In this document: in pieces, positions 1-8,072 of the stretch
Numbering within the stretch: position 1 is the stretch's first letter
Layout of the letters: every line of letters begins with the position of its first letter
Assembly: GCA_030611265.1 (NCBI GenBank)
Contig: JAUWQD010000022.1
Location: 1 to 42,243, forward strand
Source of the DNA: Methanosarcinaceae archaeon
Lineage (GTDB): Archaea; Halobacteriota; Methanosarcinia; Methanosarcinales; Methanosarcinaceae
DNA length: 42,243 nucleotides
Direction of reading: 5' to 3'
The notes under the pieces: generated by a model
Seen by the model: only the letters and a program-made list of their open reading frames with translations
What the model was told of the DNA's origin: nothing
Database searches by the model: none
Position numbers and translations under genes: made by a program

Positions 1-150
1 TCTGTTGGTGTTGGTTCCGGCATTGCAATTTCAAGCTCTGCCCCTACATGTTCTGTTGGTGTTGGTTCCGGCATTGCAATTTCAATCTCTGCCCCTACAT
101 CCTCTGTTGGTGTTGGTTCCGGCATTGCAATTTCAATCTCGCCTGGAACA
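1..150. repeat. 51-bp tandem repeat inside the RHH gene
   Basis: Three near-identical 51-bp units begin at 1, 52 and 103 and may continue beyond the left edge. The period is a multiple of three, so each unit adds 17 residues to the minus-strand protein. Units differ at few positions (for example EHVGAELEI against EDVGAEIEI), which points to recent expansion and possible copy-number variation between strains. Confidence 0.85.
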
Positions 151-350
151 GGCATTGATTGTAACATGGATTGAATTGACTCTAATTGTGTTTCCACTTC
201 ACTCAATCGTTCGGCCAATCCTTCATTTTTATCCACAGACTCGGATGACAATTCCTGCTCGATAATATTGCGCACAAATAAACTTTTATTCTCGATCTCG
301 TTCAATCTCTCAAAAAGTTCATCGGACATACTGATTGTAAGTCGTTTCAT
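1..350 (-). CDS. Ribbon-helix-helix protein with repeat tail (3' end beyond window)
   Basis: The minus-strand frame opens with ATG at 350-348 and runs off the left edge without a stop, giving about 116 residues. The N-terminus (MKRLTISMSDELFERL, then a helix ending NIIEQEL) has the pattern of a ribbon-helix-helix DNA-binding domain: a short beta strand, then two helices. Residues of about 45-70 look like a short coiled coil (ERLSEVETQLESIQSML). From about residue 71 the chain becomes a 17-residue repeat, EIEIAMPEPTPTEDVGA and variants, which is acidic and proline rich and probably extended. RHH proteins are usually autoregulating repressors, antitoxins or plasmid-type regulators. The repeat tail is unusual and could be a linker to a missing C-terminal domain. 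The promoter side carries a palindrome suited to self-repression. The target is unknown. Confidence 0.72.
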   Translation of the reverse strand, partial: MKRLTISMSDELFERLNEIENKSLFVRNIIEQELSSESVDKNEGLAERLSEVETQLESIQSMLQSMPVPGEIEIAMPEPTPTEDVGAEIEIAMPEPTPTEHVGAELEIAMPEPTPT

Positions 351-378
351 AGCATCAACTCAGATCACACATGTTGTT

Positions 379-392
379 CATACATATGTATG
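379..392. promoter_or_regulatory. 14-bp palindrome, candidate RHH operator
   Basis: CATACATATGTATG is a perfect palindrome. It sits 29 bp upstream of the RHH start codon. On the minus strand an AT-rich TATA-like stretch (TTATATATTT, near 403-413) lies about 25 bp before it, so the palindrome would cover the transcription start. That is the usual position for a repressor operator in archaea. It also lies between this gene and the end of mtxH. Binding is inferred. Confidence 0.45.
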
Positions 393-433
393 ACCCAATC
401 ATACAAATATATAACTATTGTACAAAAATCGAA

Positions 434-1366
434 TTACACTAAAATGTTAATCGGATGGCTGCTTGATGGTTCTATATCAAGGTCTGCAGAAGCCTCTGCA
501 ATCATAATATCACTCATAGCAGCCAGTGGAAATGTATATGGTGCATTTTCAATTGGACCGTATAATACAAAATCACCTGTTGCAACCTGCTGCAAACATG
601 TGGATGCAATGTCACATATCTGGAATATTTGCGGGTCTTCTTTTCGCTTTGCCTTAAGCCAATTCCATGCAGAAGGTGCATTATGGATTCCCGAACCTGT
701 CGGGCAGCCCCATTTCGCTTTGGCAGTAAGTGTCATACGGAGTGCAACACCCGCACCATCCCCCATTGGAGTGATGCTTGGATCAATAAGGATGTTTTTG
801 ATGCCACATTCCTTTGCAATATCCAGAAGTCCTGTCTCGATAATTCCACCGCCGTTCTCAAGGAGTGCCATCCTGCCGTCCAAGGAGGAATTCATTGCAT
901 TGAACCCAAGAATTATTGAACTATCGACATCGGATTTTTTCAATGCACCCTGTTCATCATCTGTGATGCTCATGTTGATAGAATTGTAAATTGCCTTGTC
1001 AGCAAGCCCGATGTCTGTTACATAGTCAACAGCATGCATCCGCACTAACGCTTCAGGAGAATCTATAAGAAATGGTGCATCAGTTATATACGATATAAAA
1101 TCTATATAATTAGATATACTTTCCACTGTAGTCCCAAATATGTGGATCAAATGTGGATTTCCGGTTTCATCGGAATTCGTTTCCTGAATATTTACAAGTT
1201 GTTCTGCAGTATCCTTATCAAATATGCCTGCTGCGGCATCCCGTACAATTTTATGATTGTTGTAGAATATAGTACCTGCAAGTGCAGTAGGCAATTCGCC
1301 GGGCTGGCCTCCTATCTTTATGCCTGCAATATTAACGACCTCTTGCTCTTTTTGAAACCTGAACAT
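434..1366 (-). CDS. mtxH: MtrH-like methyltransferase subunit (Mtx H)
   Basis: A 310-residue protein related to MtrH, the subunit that transfers the methyl group from methyl-tetrahydromethanopterin to a corrinoid protein. The opening (MFRFQKEQEVVNIAGIKIGG) and internal segments such as GFNAMNSSLDG, ILIDPSITPMGDGAG and KWGCPTGSGIHNAPS match the TIM-barrel pterin-binding methyltransferase family. It is the last gene of the operon mtxX-mtxA-mtxH; the gap to mtxA is 71 bp. The window shows none of the other mtr genes (B-G), so this is not the main Mtr complex. Methanosarcina barkeri has a corresponding mtx cluster described as a putative methyltransferase. The substrate of the Mtx proteins is not established. 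Confidence 0.88.
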   Translation of the reverse strand: MFRFQKEQEVVNIAGIKIGGQPGELPTALAGTIFYNNHKIVRDAAAGIFDKDTAEQLVNIQETNSDETGNPHLIHIFGTTVESISNYIDFISYITDAPFLIDSPEALVRMHAVDYVTDIGLADKAIYNSINMSITDDEQGALKKSDVDSSIILGFNAMNSSLDGRMALLENGGGIIETGLLDIAKECGIKNILIDPSITPMGDGAGVALRMTLTAKAKWGCPTGSGIHNAPSAWNWLKAKRKEDPQIFQICDIASTCLQQVATGDFVLYGPIENAPYTFPLAAMSDIMIAEASADLDIEPSSSHPINILV

Positions 1367-1437
1367 TTTTTTATCCTCTTGTTTTTACTACATACACTCA
1401 TACATATCATCAATGCACCCGCATATCATCAATATCA

Positions 1438-2046
1438 TTATAATGCATCTGCTTCAGCAGAATATATAATGCCTGCTGTGACATCCACCATAAATTCATC
1501 GGAAACCATTAGATCACCTGATATTGGTTTACTGGGCGCAGCATGTTTCTTCTTTGTCGTACCAACAACCACAGGCTCTTCATCATACACGGCATCTTTG
1601 TCCTTATATTCATCCACGATCTGCCGTATCTCATCCAGATCGGTCAGTCCAATATGCCCTATAAATTTAACCTGGTCCTGAAAACGCCCTATCGCATCTT
1701 TAGTGATATTCTCTATGAACGGGATCGCACCATCAGATCCTATTATCCTGCCGTGTTCATCAATTCCGTTCTTGTGGAGTGCAAGCAACGTTTGTCCGGC
1801 AAGGTGTCCACGGGATTCGCCACCACAAACGAGAATATACCTGATATTCGAATTTGAAATGATATTTGCAATGATCTTTTCAGCGCCGAGATTCTCTGTT
1901 TTACAGGTCCCCCAGATAGCAGCATCAAGGTAAGGTTCAAGCGTACTTGCAAGTGTTACAACGGCAATTCTTGATTCAGGCGTACCAACAACATAATCGC
2001 CTTTTACCACTGGCCATTCCGGTGTAATAGTTTCCAAATTGATCAC
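1438..2046 (-). CDS. mtxA: MtrA-like corrinoid protein, no membrane anchor (Mtx A)
   Basis: A 202-residue homologue of MtrA, the cobalamin-carrying subunit of the membrane-bound methyltransferase. Family features include WPVVKGDYVVG near the start, the region ILVCGGESRGHLAGQ, and HGRIIGSDGAIPFIEN. In MtrA a histidine ligates cobalt. Canonical MtrA ends in a hydrophobic membrane helix; this protein instead ends in a charged linker (TTKKKHAAPSKP) and a short tail ending EADAL, with no transmembrane segment. It should therefore be soluble. It lies 40 bp after mtxX and before mtxH, so a corrinoid carrier and a pterin methyltransferase are encoded together. The likely role is methyl transfer between H4MPT or a related pterin and a corrinoid, separate from the sodium-pumping complex. 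Confidence 0.88.
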   Translation of the reverse strand: MINLETITPEWPVVKGDYVVGTPESRIAVVTLASTLEPYLDAAIWGTCKTENLGAEKIIANIISNSNIRYILVCGGESRGHLAGQTLLALHKNGIDEHGRIIGSDGAIPFIENITKDAIGRFQDQVKFIGHIGLTDLDEIRQIVDEYKDKDAVYDEEPVVVGTTKKKHAAPSKPISGDLMVSDEFMVDVTAGIIYSAEADAL

Positions 2047-2086
2047 CTTTGATCTTTAAACTTAAACTTAGACTTCCGTTCTATCA

Positions 2087-2929
2087 TCATTGCTTGTTAT
2101 TACTATCAACAAGTGCACTTGCAAGCATAATAGCCTTTGTATAATGCCCGCCCACACGGGATGTATCTACAAACACATAATCATCCATAAGTACCGGCGC
2201 GCCTATTCCATCGCCGCCACCCAGAAAAACCAGTGTCCTGAATATCAGGTTTCCTGAAATTCCATCAGGCGCAAGAATGAAATCTGCTTCCTTGATGGCA
2301 TCTTCTATGAGTATATTATAGTTATTTGCAGTGATTCCCAGTTCTTTGGCGCGAGCAGTTACAAATTCAGCATTGGATATTGTATGGTCAACCCATTCAT
2401 CGCGTCCAACGTCGCCAATTCTTCCGCCAGAAAGGATTCCGATAACAGGTTCAATTCCGAATCTGCGTATGTGTTCAGTTCCCAACCTGATAAATTCAAT
2501 TTTATCCTCATTATTAGAACCTTCATCAATACCAACAGGTGCGATGAAGAATGGATTGCCATCATTGTCCAGAAGAAGTGCAAGACGGTGCAATTTTTCC
2601 ATTCCAAGCACTTCTTTAAGATGTGAAAGCGCACCTGATGCGCGTGCTGTTCCTCGAACAGCAGCATCAACATATCTTGATGCAAGAACATCTCCAATCG
2701 TTTTTTCAGGTTCATCCGTGTCAACGATCTCCAGATCAGTGCCTATCGCTTCAATTTCCTGTTTGTTGCCTACCAGGACAACATCTGCAAAACCAGCATC
2801 CTGTGCGGCTTTGGCGCTCATCAATATTTTTTCAGTCGGATTGCGGATACCAATTGCAACCTTTGCCCTATTTTCAAGCGCACGTTTTTCAATAATGTCC
2901 AGTAGATTTTCTGTATTTTTTGAACCCAT
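2087..2929 (-). CDS. mtxX: MtxX, phosphotransacetylase-like protein
   Basis: A 280-residue protein and first gene of the mtxXAH operon. It matches MtxX / methanogen marker protein 4, a family with the fold of phosphate acetyl- or butyryltransferases. Visible segments: KVAIGIRNPTEKILMSAK, a Rossmann-like ADVVLVGNK, ILSGGRIGDVGRD, FILAPDGISGNLIFRT and a C-terminal FVDTSRVGG. It is not a methyltransferase by sequence, and its reaction is unknown; its constant company with mtxA and mtxH suggests a helper or acyl/phosphate chemistry linked to one-carbon metabolism. Start chosen at MGSKNTENLL. It is divergent from rfcL with an 84-bp gap. Confidence 0.85.
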   Translation of the reverse strand: MGSKNTENLLDIIEKRALENRAKVAIGIRNPTEKILMSAKAAQDAGFADVVLVGNKQEIEAIGTDLEIVDTDEPEKTIGDVLASRYVDAAVRGTARASGALSHLKEVLGMEKLHRLALLLDNDGNPFFIAPVGIDEGSNNEDKIEFIRLGTEHIRRFGIEPVIGILSGGRIGDVGRDEWVDHTISNAEFVTARAKELGITANNYNILIEDAIKEADFILAPDGISGNLIFRTLVFLGGGDGIGAPVLMDDYVFVDTSRVGGHYTKAIMLASALVDSNNKQ

Positions 2930-2975
2930 GCCAACCAGCCAGTAATATGTTATTATTCCTCAAAGAAATGCAAAC

Positions 2976-2987
2976 ATTAATTAATTT
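2976..2987. promoter_or_regulatory. Shared AT-rich TATA region of divergent mtxX and rfcL
   Basis: The 84-bp gap between mtxX and rfcL contains ATTAATTAATTT, which reads as a TATA-like box in both directions. Placing starts about 26 bp away gives about 3007 for rfcL, a very short leader, and about 2955 for mtxX. No other TATA-like run is present in the gap. The assignment is by position only. Confidence 0.4.
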
Positions 2988-3013
2988 TCCGTTTCATGAA
3001 GGTATGATCACTG

Positions 3014-4543
3014 ATGACAATTTCAATTGAATGGGCTGAAAAATATCGACCCCGATCACTCTCCGAAGTGGTTGGGAACAAAAAAGCTGTTACAGACCTG
3101 CGAGCATGGGCAGAAGAATGGCTACATGGTATGCCACAAAAGCGGGCCGTTATCCTACAAGGGCAGGCAGGTATTGGAAAAACTTCTGCGGCACATGCGC
3201 TTGCTAATGATTATGGATGGGAGATCATAGAACTCAATGCAAGTGACCAAAGAACAGCATCTGTAATTGAAAGAATCGCGGGATCGGCTTCAAAGATGCG
3301 CACCTTGACAGGAACCGATTCAAAGAGATTGATAATTCTTGATGAGGCAGATAACATACACGGCACATCCGATCGCGGCGGCGCACGCGCGATTGGTGAT
3401 ATTATCAAGAAAACGAATCAGCCGATCGTGCTTATTGCAAACGACCTATATGGCTTGACCTCAACACTCCGCACGCTTTGTCAGGAGATTAAGTTTCATG
3501 GTGTGCAGAGCCGTTCTATGGTTCCTGCACTCAAAAACATATGCCGCAATGAAGGGATTATGTGCGGTGTCGGAGTCATAGAGAAGGTTGCGGAAAGTGC
3601 CGGTGGGGATATGCGAAGTGCTGTGAACGACCTGCAAGCTGTTTCTATGGGCAGGAGCGAGATCAATATTGAAGATATTGCCACATCACCCAGAGATACA
3701 AAGGAATCTATCTTTAAAGTGCTTGCAAAGATCTTCAAGGGCACTGATCCAAAAAAAGCATTGGAAGCAACGTATGGGCTGGACGAGAGTCCGGAGGATC
3801 TGGTGCACTGGATCGACGAGAACCTTCCGGGCCAGTATGGTGGCGGAGAAAGGGGTAAAATTAAAATTGACGGAGTTGACACAGATGTCAGCAACGGGTT
3901 TGAATATCTTTCTCATGCGGATAGGTATCTTGGACGTGTAAAAAAGCGGCAGAACTATCGTATGTGGCGGTATGCAGGTGTACTTATGACGTGCGGAGCT
4001 GTAGTTGCAAAAACACATGTGCATGGTGGATTCACCAAGTACCAGCCACCTTCGTTTTGGAGAAGGCTTGGACAGTTGCGTGCGAGACGGAACATGAGGG
4101 ACAATGTCGCATCCAAGATCGGCGAACATTGTCATGAGTCTATGCGATATGCCCGCGCAGACCTTACATCGATGTATGGTAAAATGTTAAAGGACGAACA
4201 GTATGCAGTCGATACTGTGGTGAATTTGAACCTTGATCTTGATGAACTTGCTTACATGACAGGAAGTAAAAAGGTGACAAAGAAACTTCAAGGCGTCTAT
4301 GACCGGGCACAGTCTATTATTTCTAAAACGGCTTCTGATGACATTGAATTCTTTGCAGCACCAAAATCTGGCAGGTCCGTAAGATCTGGTAAAAACGATT
4401 CACAGGTTAGTCTCGATTCAATCCCAAACATCACTGGAACCGACGATTCTGTAAATGCAAATAATGAAGAGAACGATGCAAAAGCAAGCGTATCCAAAAA
4501 GCGAAGACCTCACAAACCGCAAAAAACGTTGTTTGATTTTTGA
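3014..4543 (+). CDS. rfcL: Replication factor C large subunit
   Basis: A 509-residue clamp-loader ATPase that, with the small RFC subunit, loads the PCNA sliding clamp on DNA. The Walker A motif [10 protein letters not shown] is at about residues 50-59, Walker [10 protein letters not shown] at about 106-114, and the AAA+ sensor and C-terminal collar follow. The N-terminus [18 protein letters not shown] is typical of RfcL. The C-terminus is a charged, low-complexity linker ending in QKTLFDF, a PCNA-interacting (PIP-box) motif, as in other archaeal RfcL proteins. Length is normal. It is divergently transcribed from mtxX, with a very short 5' leader. The 3' end faces the candidate minus-strand RNA at 4589-4636. 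Confidence 0.96.
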   Translation: MTISIEWAEKYRPRSLSEVVGNKKAVTDLRAWAEEWLHGMPQKRAVILQGQAGIGKTSAAHALANDYGWEIIELNASDQRTASVIERIAGSASKMRTLTGTDSKRLIILDEADNIHGTSDRGGARAIGDIIKKTNQPIVLIANDLYGLTSTLRTLCQEIKFHGVQSRSMVPALKNICRNEGIMCGVGVIEKVAESAGGDMRSAVNDLQAVSMGRSEINIEDIATSPRDTKESIFKVLAKIFKGTDPKKALEATYGLDESPEDLVHWIDENLPGQYGGGERGKIKIDGVDTDVSNGFEYLSHADRYLGRVKKRQNYRMWRYAGVLMTCGAVVAKTHVHGGFTKYQPPSFWRRLGQLRARRNMRDNVASKIGEHCHESMRYARADLTSMYGKMLKDEQYAVDTVVNLNLDLDELAYMTGSKKVTKKLQGVYDRAQSIISKTASDDIEFFAAPKSGRSVRSGKNDSQVSLDSIPNITGTDDSVNANNEENDAKASVSKKRRPHKPQKTLFDF

Positions 4544-4588
4544 TATTACCAAAAAAATGAGTAGCAGAACACTTCCCATAATGTGAAT

Positions 4589-4636
4589 GTGAGCGGGTTG
4601 GGGAGTGGGGGTTGTTAAAAAGAATAACCCGCTCAC
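4589..4636 (-). ncRNA. Candidate small stem-loop RNA gene (element E1)
   Basis: In the 300-bp gap after rfcL, GTGAGCGGGTT (4589-4599) and AACCCGCTCAC (4626-4636) form a perfect 11-bp inverted repeat with a 26-nt loop. On the minus strand an ATATATAT box at 4658-4665 lies about 26 bp upstream of the stem's 5' end, exactly where an archaeal transcript should start. A T-run (about 4550-4556, read on minus) could end it. The same arrangement recurs at 7927-8008, with similar sequence after the first stem arm (GGGTTATTCTTTTT against GGGTGTTCGTTTTT). No good reading frame exists. The rest of 4544-4843 holds the promoter of the next gene. Transcription is inferred. Confidence 0.45.
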
Positions 4637-4843
4637 TTCCCCTTGAAAGCACCCATCATATATATGCCTGTCGCACAGATCATGACTATTTGCAATTACG
4701 ATAATAGATGGCGGTCGAATGATTTTTTGTATGTATCACCGCGACAACATTTTAAATTATCTTGCACTTTGCATTCAAATAACATTTGTAGTTGAATAAA
4801 AACGAATAAATATCTTGCAATCCACTAATACTCAGTGATATAA

Positions 4844-5077
4844 ATGGTGATTGGAGTTACAATGGTAAATGTGTTACCCGGACAAGAAAAGGTAGCATAC
4901 AATGAATTACGCAGTATTGACGGTATCAAGGATGTCTACCACGTATTCGGTGAATATGATTTTGTGGTAATCATGGATGTCACGGATATGGGCATCCTGA
5001 ACAATATCGTGGATGATATAAGGGGAATTGAATCAGTGACAGCAACCCAGACAATTGTTGGTGCTGAACTGCAATGA
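4844..5077 (+). CDS. Stand-alone Lrp/AsnC RAM (ligand-binding) domain protein
   Basis: A 77-residue protein that consists only of the effector-binding and oligomerisation half of Lrp/AsnC regulators (RAM domain, beta-alpha-beta-beta-alpha-beta). Typical segments: VNVLPGQEKVAYNEL, VYHVFGEYDFVVIMDV and ESVTATQTIVGAEL. There is no helix-turn-helix, so it cannot bind DNA alone. Such proteins can co-assemble with full Lrp proteins or act as small-molecule sensors. The gene lies 71 bp upstream of top6B on the same strand and may share its transcript. A GTGAT Shine-Dalgarno-like site lies just before the ATG at 4844. The alternative start at the second Met (4862) is less likely because it would cut the first strand. 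Confidence 0.8.
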   Translation: MVIGVTMVNVLPGQEKVAYNELRSIDGIKDVYHVFGEYDFVVIMDVTDMGILNNIVDDIRGIESVTATQTIVGAELQ

Positions 5078-5148
5078 AAATCTGACACCGCTCTGGTTTC
5101 AGAAAAATATTGATATTGATAACATAATCGAAAAACGGAAGATAATTT

Positions 5149-7020
5149 ATGGCAGCCCCAATTGCAGAAGAACTTGCAAAAAAACAACAAGCCATCAGTG
5201 TTGCAGAATTCTTTGAGAAGAATCGACAGATACTTGGTTTTGATTCAGCACCAAGAAGTTTGATAACAACTGTCAAAGAAGCAATAGACAATTCACTGGA
5301 TGCATGCGAGGAAGCAGAGATACTGCCTGACATCTTATTGCAGATCGAACGTGCAGGCAAGGATAATCTCACGGTCATTATCGAGGATAACGGTCCGGGC
5401 ATTGTCAAAGAGCAGATCCCTAAAGTGTTTGCAAAACTGCTGTATGGTTCGCGTTTCCATGCACTCAAACAAAGCCGTGGTCAGCAAGGTATCGGAATTT
5501 CCGCATCTGTATTATACTCACAATTGACGTCAGGACGACCTACAAAGATTATCTCAACGATTGGACGAGATTCTCCTGCCCATCATTTTGAACTTATGAT
5601 CAATACCAGTACCAATGATCCAGAAATATTAAAGGATGAGATCGTTGACTGGGACCGCCCGCATGGCACCCGTGTTGAACTGGAAATGGAAGCGACGTAT
5701 GTAAAGGGACGCAGGCAGTCAATATCAGAATATCTCAAGGCAACAGCGATAGTTAATCCGCATGCACGTATCACGTTTATTGAACCTGACGGCAATGAGA
5801 TCATTTTTGAGCGGGCAACTGATAAATTGCCAATACCTGCAAAGGAAATATTGCCGCACCCTCATGGAATTGAACTTGGCACACTCATGAAGATGATGCG
5901 CTATACAGAGCGCCAGAAATTGGGAGCGTTTTTACGTTATTCATTCACCAAGATAGGACTTTTGACCGCAGAGGAGATATGTAAGGCTGCGGGACTTGAC
6001 CCTGAACTTGACCCTCATGAGGTTACAAGGGACCAGACAAAAAAACTTCTTGAGGCGTTTAAGAAGGTGAAAATTATGGCACCGCCTACGGATTGCCTTT
6101 CACCTATTGGGGATAAACTGGTCTACAAGGGGCTTGAAAAGGAGTACAGCGTTGATTTCATTGCAACAACAACACGCACGGCATCGGTGTATTCGGGAAG
6201 CCCGTTCATTGTTGAGGTCGGGATAGCATATGGTGGGAATCTTTCAAAAGATGACCGCATTGATATCATGAGATTCGCAAACCGCGTGCCTCTCCTGTAC
6301 CAGCAGGGTGGATGTGTTACAACACATGCGGTGGAATCTATCAAATGGAAACAGTACAGTCTGAACCAGCCCGGCGGCGGTATGCCGACAGGTCCTGCAG
6401 TTTTGCTGATCCATGTGGCATCAACGAACGTGCCGTTCACGTCAGAATCAAAGGATGCGATTGCAGATATTCCGGTGATCAAGGACGAAATTGAACTTGC
6501 GATCAAGGAAGTTGCACGAAAACTTAACAGATTTATCTCAAAACAGGGAAATCTCAAAAAGCGGCGTGAAAAAGAGATCATTATCGAGAAAGTGCTGCCA
6601 AAAATGGCCGAGAAACTCGCAACAACTCTGGACCGCGAGATACCTGACATAAATCCAGTCGTGGCAAAAGTAATGGGCAATCTGCTGGTCAGAAGGAATA
6701 TCAAACGTGATGATGGCGGTAAGGCGGACGTTTCAATAAAGGTTAAGAATTTCAGTACAAAGGCTTTCGAGTTCAATCTACATGAGATGATACCATTCAA
6801 AGCGGAAAATGTGGTTCCCGAATCAAAGGTTATCACAATGGGCAGTGATTATGATCATGTATGGAAGATGAAACTCTCGCCCGGTGCTTCAAAAGCCGTG
6901 ACATACTCGCTTGAGTCGGTGACAGAGGACGAGGTCGCACGATTTGGAGATCTTATTGTAGAAGGAATTGAAGAGGAATTAGTAACGGGTGCAAAGGCTA
7001 TCAAGGGGATTGTAGTATAA
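5149..7020 (+). CDS. top6B: DNA topoisomerase VI subunit B
   Basis: A 623-residue ATPase subunit of the type IIB topoisomerase, which relaxes and decatenates DNA by double-strand passage with subunit A. The GHKL ATP site is clear: [13 protein letters not shown] (N-box, about residues 43-55), EDNGPGI (about 79-85) and RGQQGIGIS (about 110-118). A helix-two-turn-helix and a transducer domain follow ([18 protein letters not shown]), and the C-terminal region has the Ig-like fold expected of archaeal versions. Length is normal. Subunit A, the Spo11-like cleaving subunit, is not encoded next to it; only decayed sequence follows. In many archaea the two genes are adjacent, so here top6A must be elsewhere. 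Confidence 0.96.
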   Translation: MAAPIAEELAKKQQAISVAEFFEKNRQILGFDSAPRSLITTVKEAIDNSLDACEEAEILPDILLQIERAGKDNLTVIIEDNGPGIVKEQIPKVFAKLLYGSRFHALKQSRGQQGIGISASVLYSQLTSGRPTKIISTIGRDSPAHHFELMINTSTNDPEILKDEIVDWDRPHGTRVELEMEATYVKGRRQSISEYLKATAIVNPHARITFIEPDGNEIIFERATDKLPIPAKEILPHPHGIELGTLMKMMRYTERQKLGAFLRYSFTKIGLLTAEEICKAAGLDPELDPHEVTRDQTKKLLEAFKKVKIMAPPTDCLSPIGDKLVYKGLEKEYSVDFIATTTRTASVYSGSPFIVEVGIAYGGNLSKDDRIDIMRFANRVPLLYQQGGCVTTHAVESIKWKQYSLNQPGGGMPTGPAVLLIHVASTNVPFTSESKDAIADIPVIKDEIELAIKEVARKLNRFISKQGNLKKRREKEIIIEKVLPKMAEKLATTLDREIPDINPVVAKVMGNLLVRRNIKRDDGGKADVSIKVKNFSTKAFEFNLHEMIPFKAENVVPESKVITMGSDYDHVWKMKLSPGASKAVTYSLESVTEDEVARFGDLIVEGIEEELVTGAKAIKGIVV

Positions 7021-7079
7021 TGTCATAAGTACAATAGGTGTATATTGATATAATGACGGGAAATGAGAGTAGGACTTAA

Positions 7080-7328
7080 CTAAATTTCGTTCCCCGATAT
7101 AATGTTGGCGAGATACCAAAAGGCAGAAAAAAATCGACTTTGGAGTTCTGGGTCAAGGAAGAGGGGAAGGGATGCGCTACGCAAGTTTTGGAGGAGTTAG
7201 GGAGAATACGTCTTTCACTTGTGCAGAAGAAATCGGGCAGGAAAGTTGAGATGGTGGTCGAAGAGATGGATGTAAAACAAGCCAGATTATTTTCTTTGCT
7301 GGATATGGGGAAATTCATACAAGATTAA
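7080..7328 (+). pseudogene. Transposase C-terminal remnant (IS4/IS1634-like)
   Basis: An open stretch of about 82 codons without a good start (only TTG at 7140 after an in-frame stop at 7077). Its product ends LEELGRIRLSLVQKKSGRKV, EMVVEEMDVKQARLF, SLLDMGKFI, which resembles the C-terminal tail of IS4/IS1634 transposases (the conserved pattern of a repeated-helix segment, a beta hairpin, then ..LTxEQ.. and a short helix). Nothing upstream restores the catalytic DDE part, and no inverted repeats could be matched. It immediately adjoins an AbiEii-like fragment on the other strand. The family assignment is from memory of conserved patterns and is tentative. Confidence 0.35.
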
Positions 7329-7506
7329 GTAAATCGATGTAGTTTGGTTCATGTGCCATTTGTACAATAGGGAAATGGATGTTCTTTTTCAGGCTTATAT
7401 CGATTTTTGTAGTATTTCGGCTGCCAAGCGGCCCATTATATTGGATTTTCATCTGTGTATAACCCGGATTTGTATGACTTGAACTGATCTCAAATGTATT
7501 CTCATA
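7318..7506 (-). pseudogene. Fragment of AbiEii-type nucleotidyltransferase
   Basis: The minus-strand frame reads YENTFEISSSHTNPGYTQM, KIQYNGPLGSRNTTKIDISL, KKNIHFPIV and ends soon after at a stop. The series TFEI, KIQYNGPLGSR, KIDISL matches the middle of the AbiEii/AbiGii nucleotidyltransferase family (toxin half of type IV toxin-antitoxin systems), where an aspartate in the KxDIS segment belongs to the active site. The N-terminal GSxxxD portion and the C-terminal half are missing, and the end abuts the transposase remnant. It is a relic of an abortive-infection module, disrupted by insertion or deletion. Assignment rests on motif recall. Confidence 0.4.
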
Positions 7507-7726
7507 ATTTGAACATGTATTTTGACACGAGAAGCAGTGAAGCCACTGCAACACCTATAATGACGTTTGGTGGGATCATCTCGTAGATTTCATGCATATA
7601 TGAATAAACCAGACCAAAGTCGTAATCGACTTCAACTACATCTTGAGTTGCAAGTGCAAGTGCAAACAATGATATTAACCACACGAGTGTGAATAAAATC
7701 AAAGATACTGGTTTTGTTGCGGACAT
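7502..7726 (-). CDS. Small two-helix membrane protein, unknown function
   Basis: 74 residues with two hydrophobic segments, about residues 7-26 (PVSLILFTLVWLISLFALAL) and 53-70 (PNVIIGVAVASLLLVSKY). Between them is an acidic, tyrosine-rich loop (VVEVDYDFGLVYSYMHEIYE). The first segment could act as a signal anchor. I do not recognise the family. The loop could face the outside or bind a partner. Upstream, on the same strand, is the candidate RNA E2 and then hflX. Coding is supported by the long unbroken frame and regular hydrophobic pattern, not by known homology. Confidence 0.5.
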   Translation of the reverse strand: MSATKPVSLILFTLVWLISLFALALATQDVVEVDYDFGLVYSYMHEIYEMIPPNVIIGVAVASLLLVSKYMFKL

Positions 7727-7926
7727 ATTGACTCTACATAATAGTTGCTAATTCTCACATATTTTTAATTATCTATGTCAAATAATTACTATGTTTTAAA
7801 GGCATATACATATTACGGCTGATCACACAATTGTACCACTGGTATTGTATTATTCAAATGTTATAATTAGTGGGAGATATTCTGGTTCAAGTAACTATTC
7901 AAATCAACGAAAAATGTTCAGAGGGG

Positions 7927-8008
7927 ATGCGAACGGGTATTGATTGGTGGTATGTGTAAGGTGGTGGATAGGATTGACGGATACACAAAAACGAACACCC
8001 GTTCGCAT
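7927..8008 (-). ncRNA. Candidate small stem-loop RNA gene (element E2)
   Basis: ATGCGAACGGGT (7927-7938) and ACCCGTTCGCAT (7997-8008) are a perfect 12-bp inverted repeat. Inside it TGTGTA (7953-7958) and TACACA (7982-7987) form a second stem. On the minus strand the TATATATATT box at 8031-8040 lies about 26 bp before the 5' arm, so a transcript would begin at the stem. This duplicates the design of 4589-4636. The locus fills most of the 346-bp gap 7727-8072 between hflX and the small membrane gene; the remainder is AT-rich. It could instead be processed from hflX read-through. No protein frame fits. Confidence 0.48.
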
Positions 8009-8072
8009 ACATACAAACGACATTAAAGCATATATATATTTCGCCATGTCACGAACAAACACAAAAACACGA

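Noticed and set aside
1-150. CRISPR-like repeats
   Set aside because: Units are contiguous with no spacers, the period is 51 bp, and they are in frame within the RHH gene.
390-989. Plus-strand frame opposite mtxH
   Set aside because: Its product has no recognisable pattern and mirrors a well-matched minus-strand gene.
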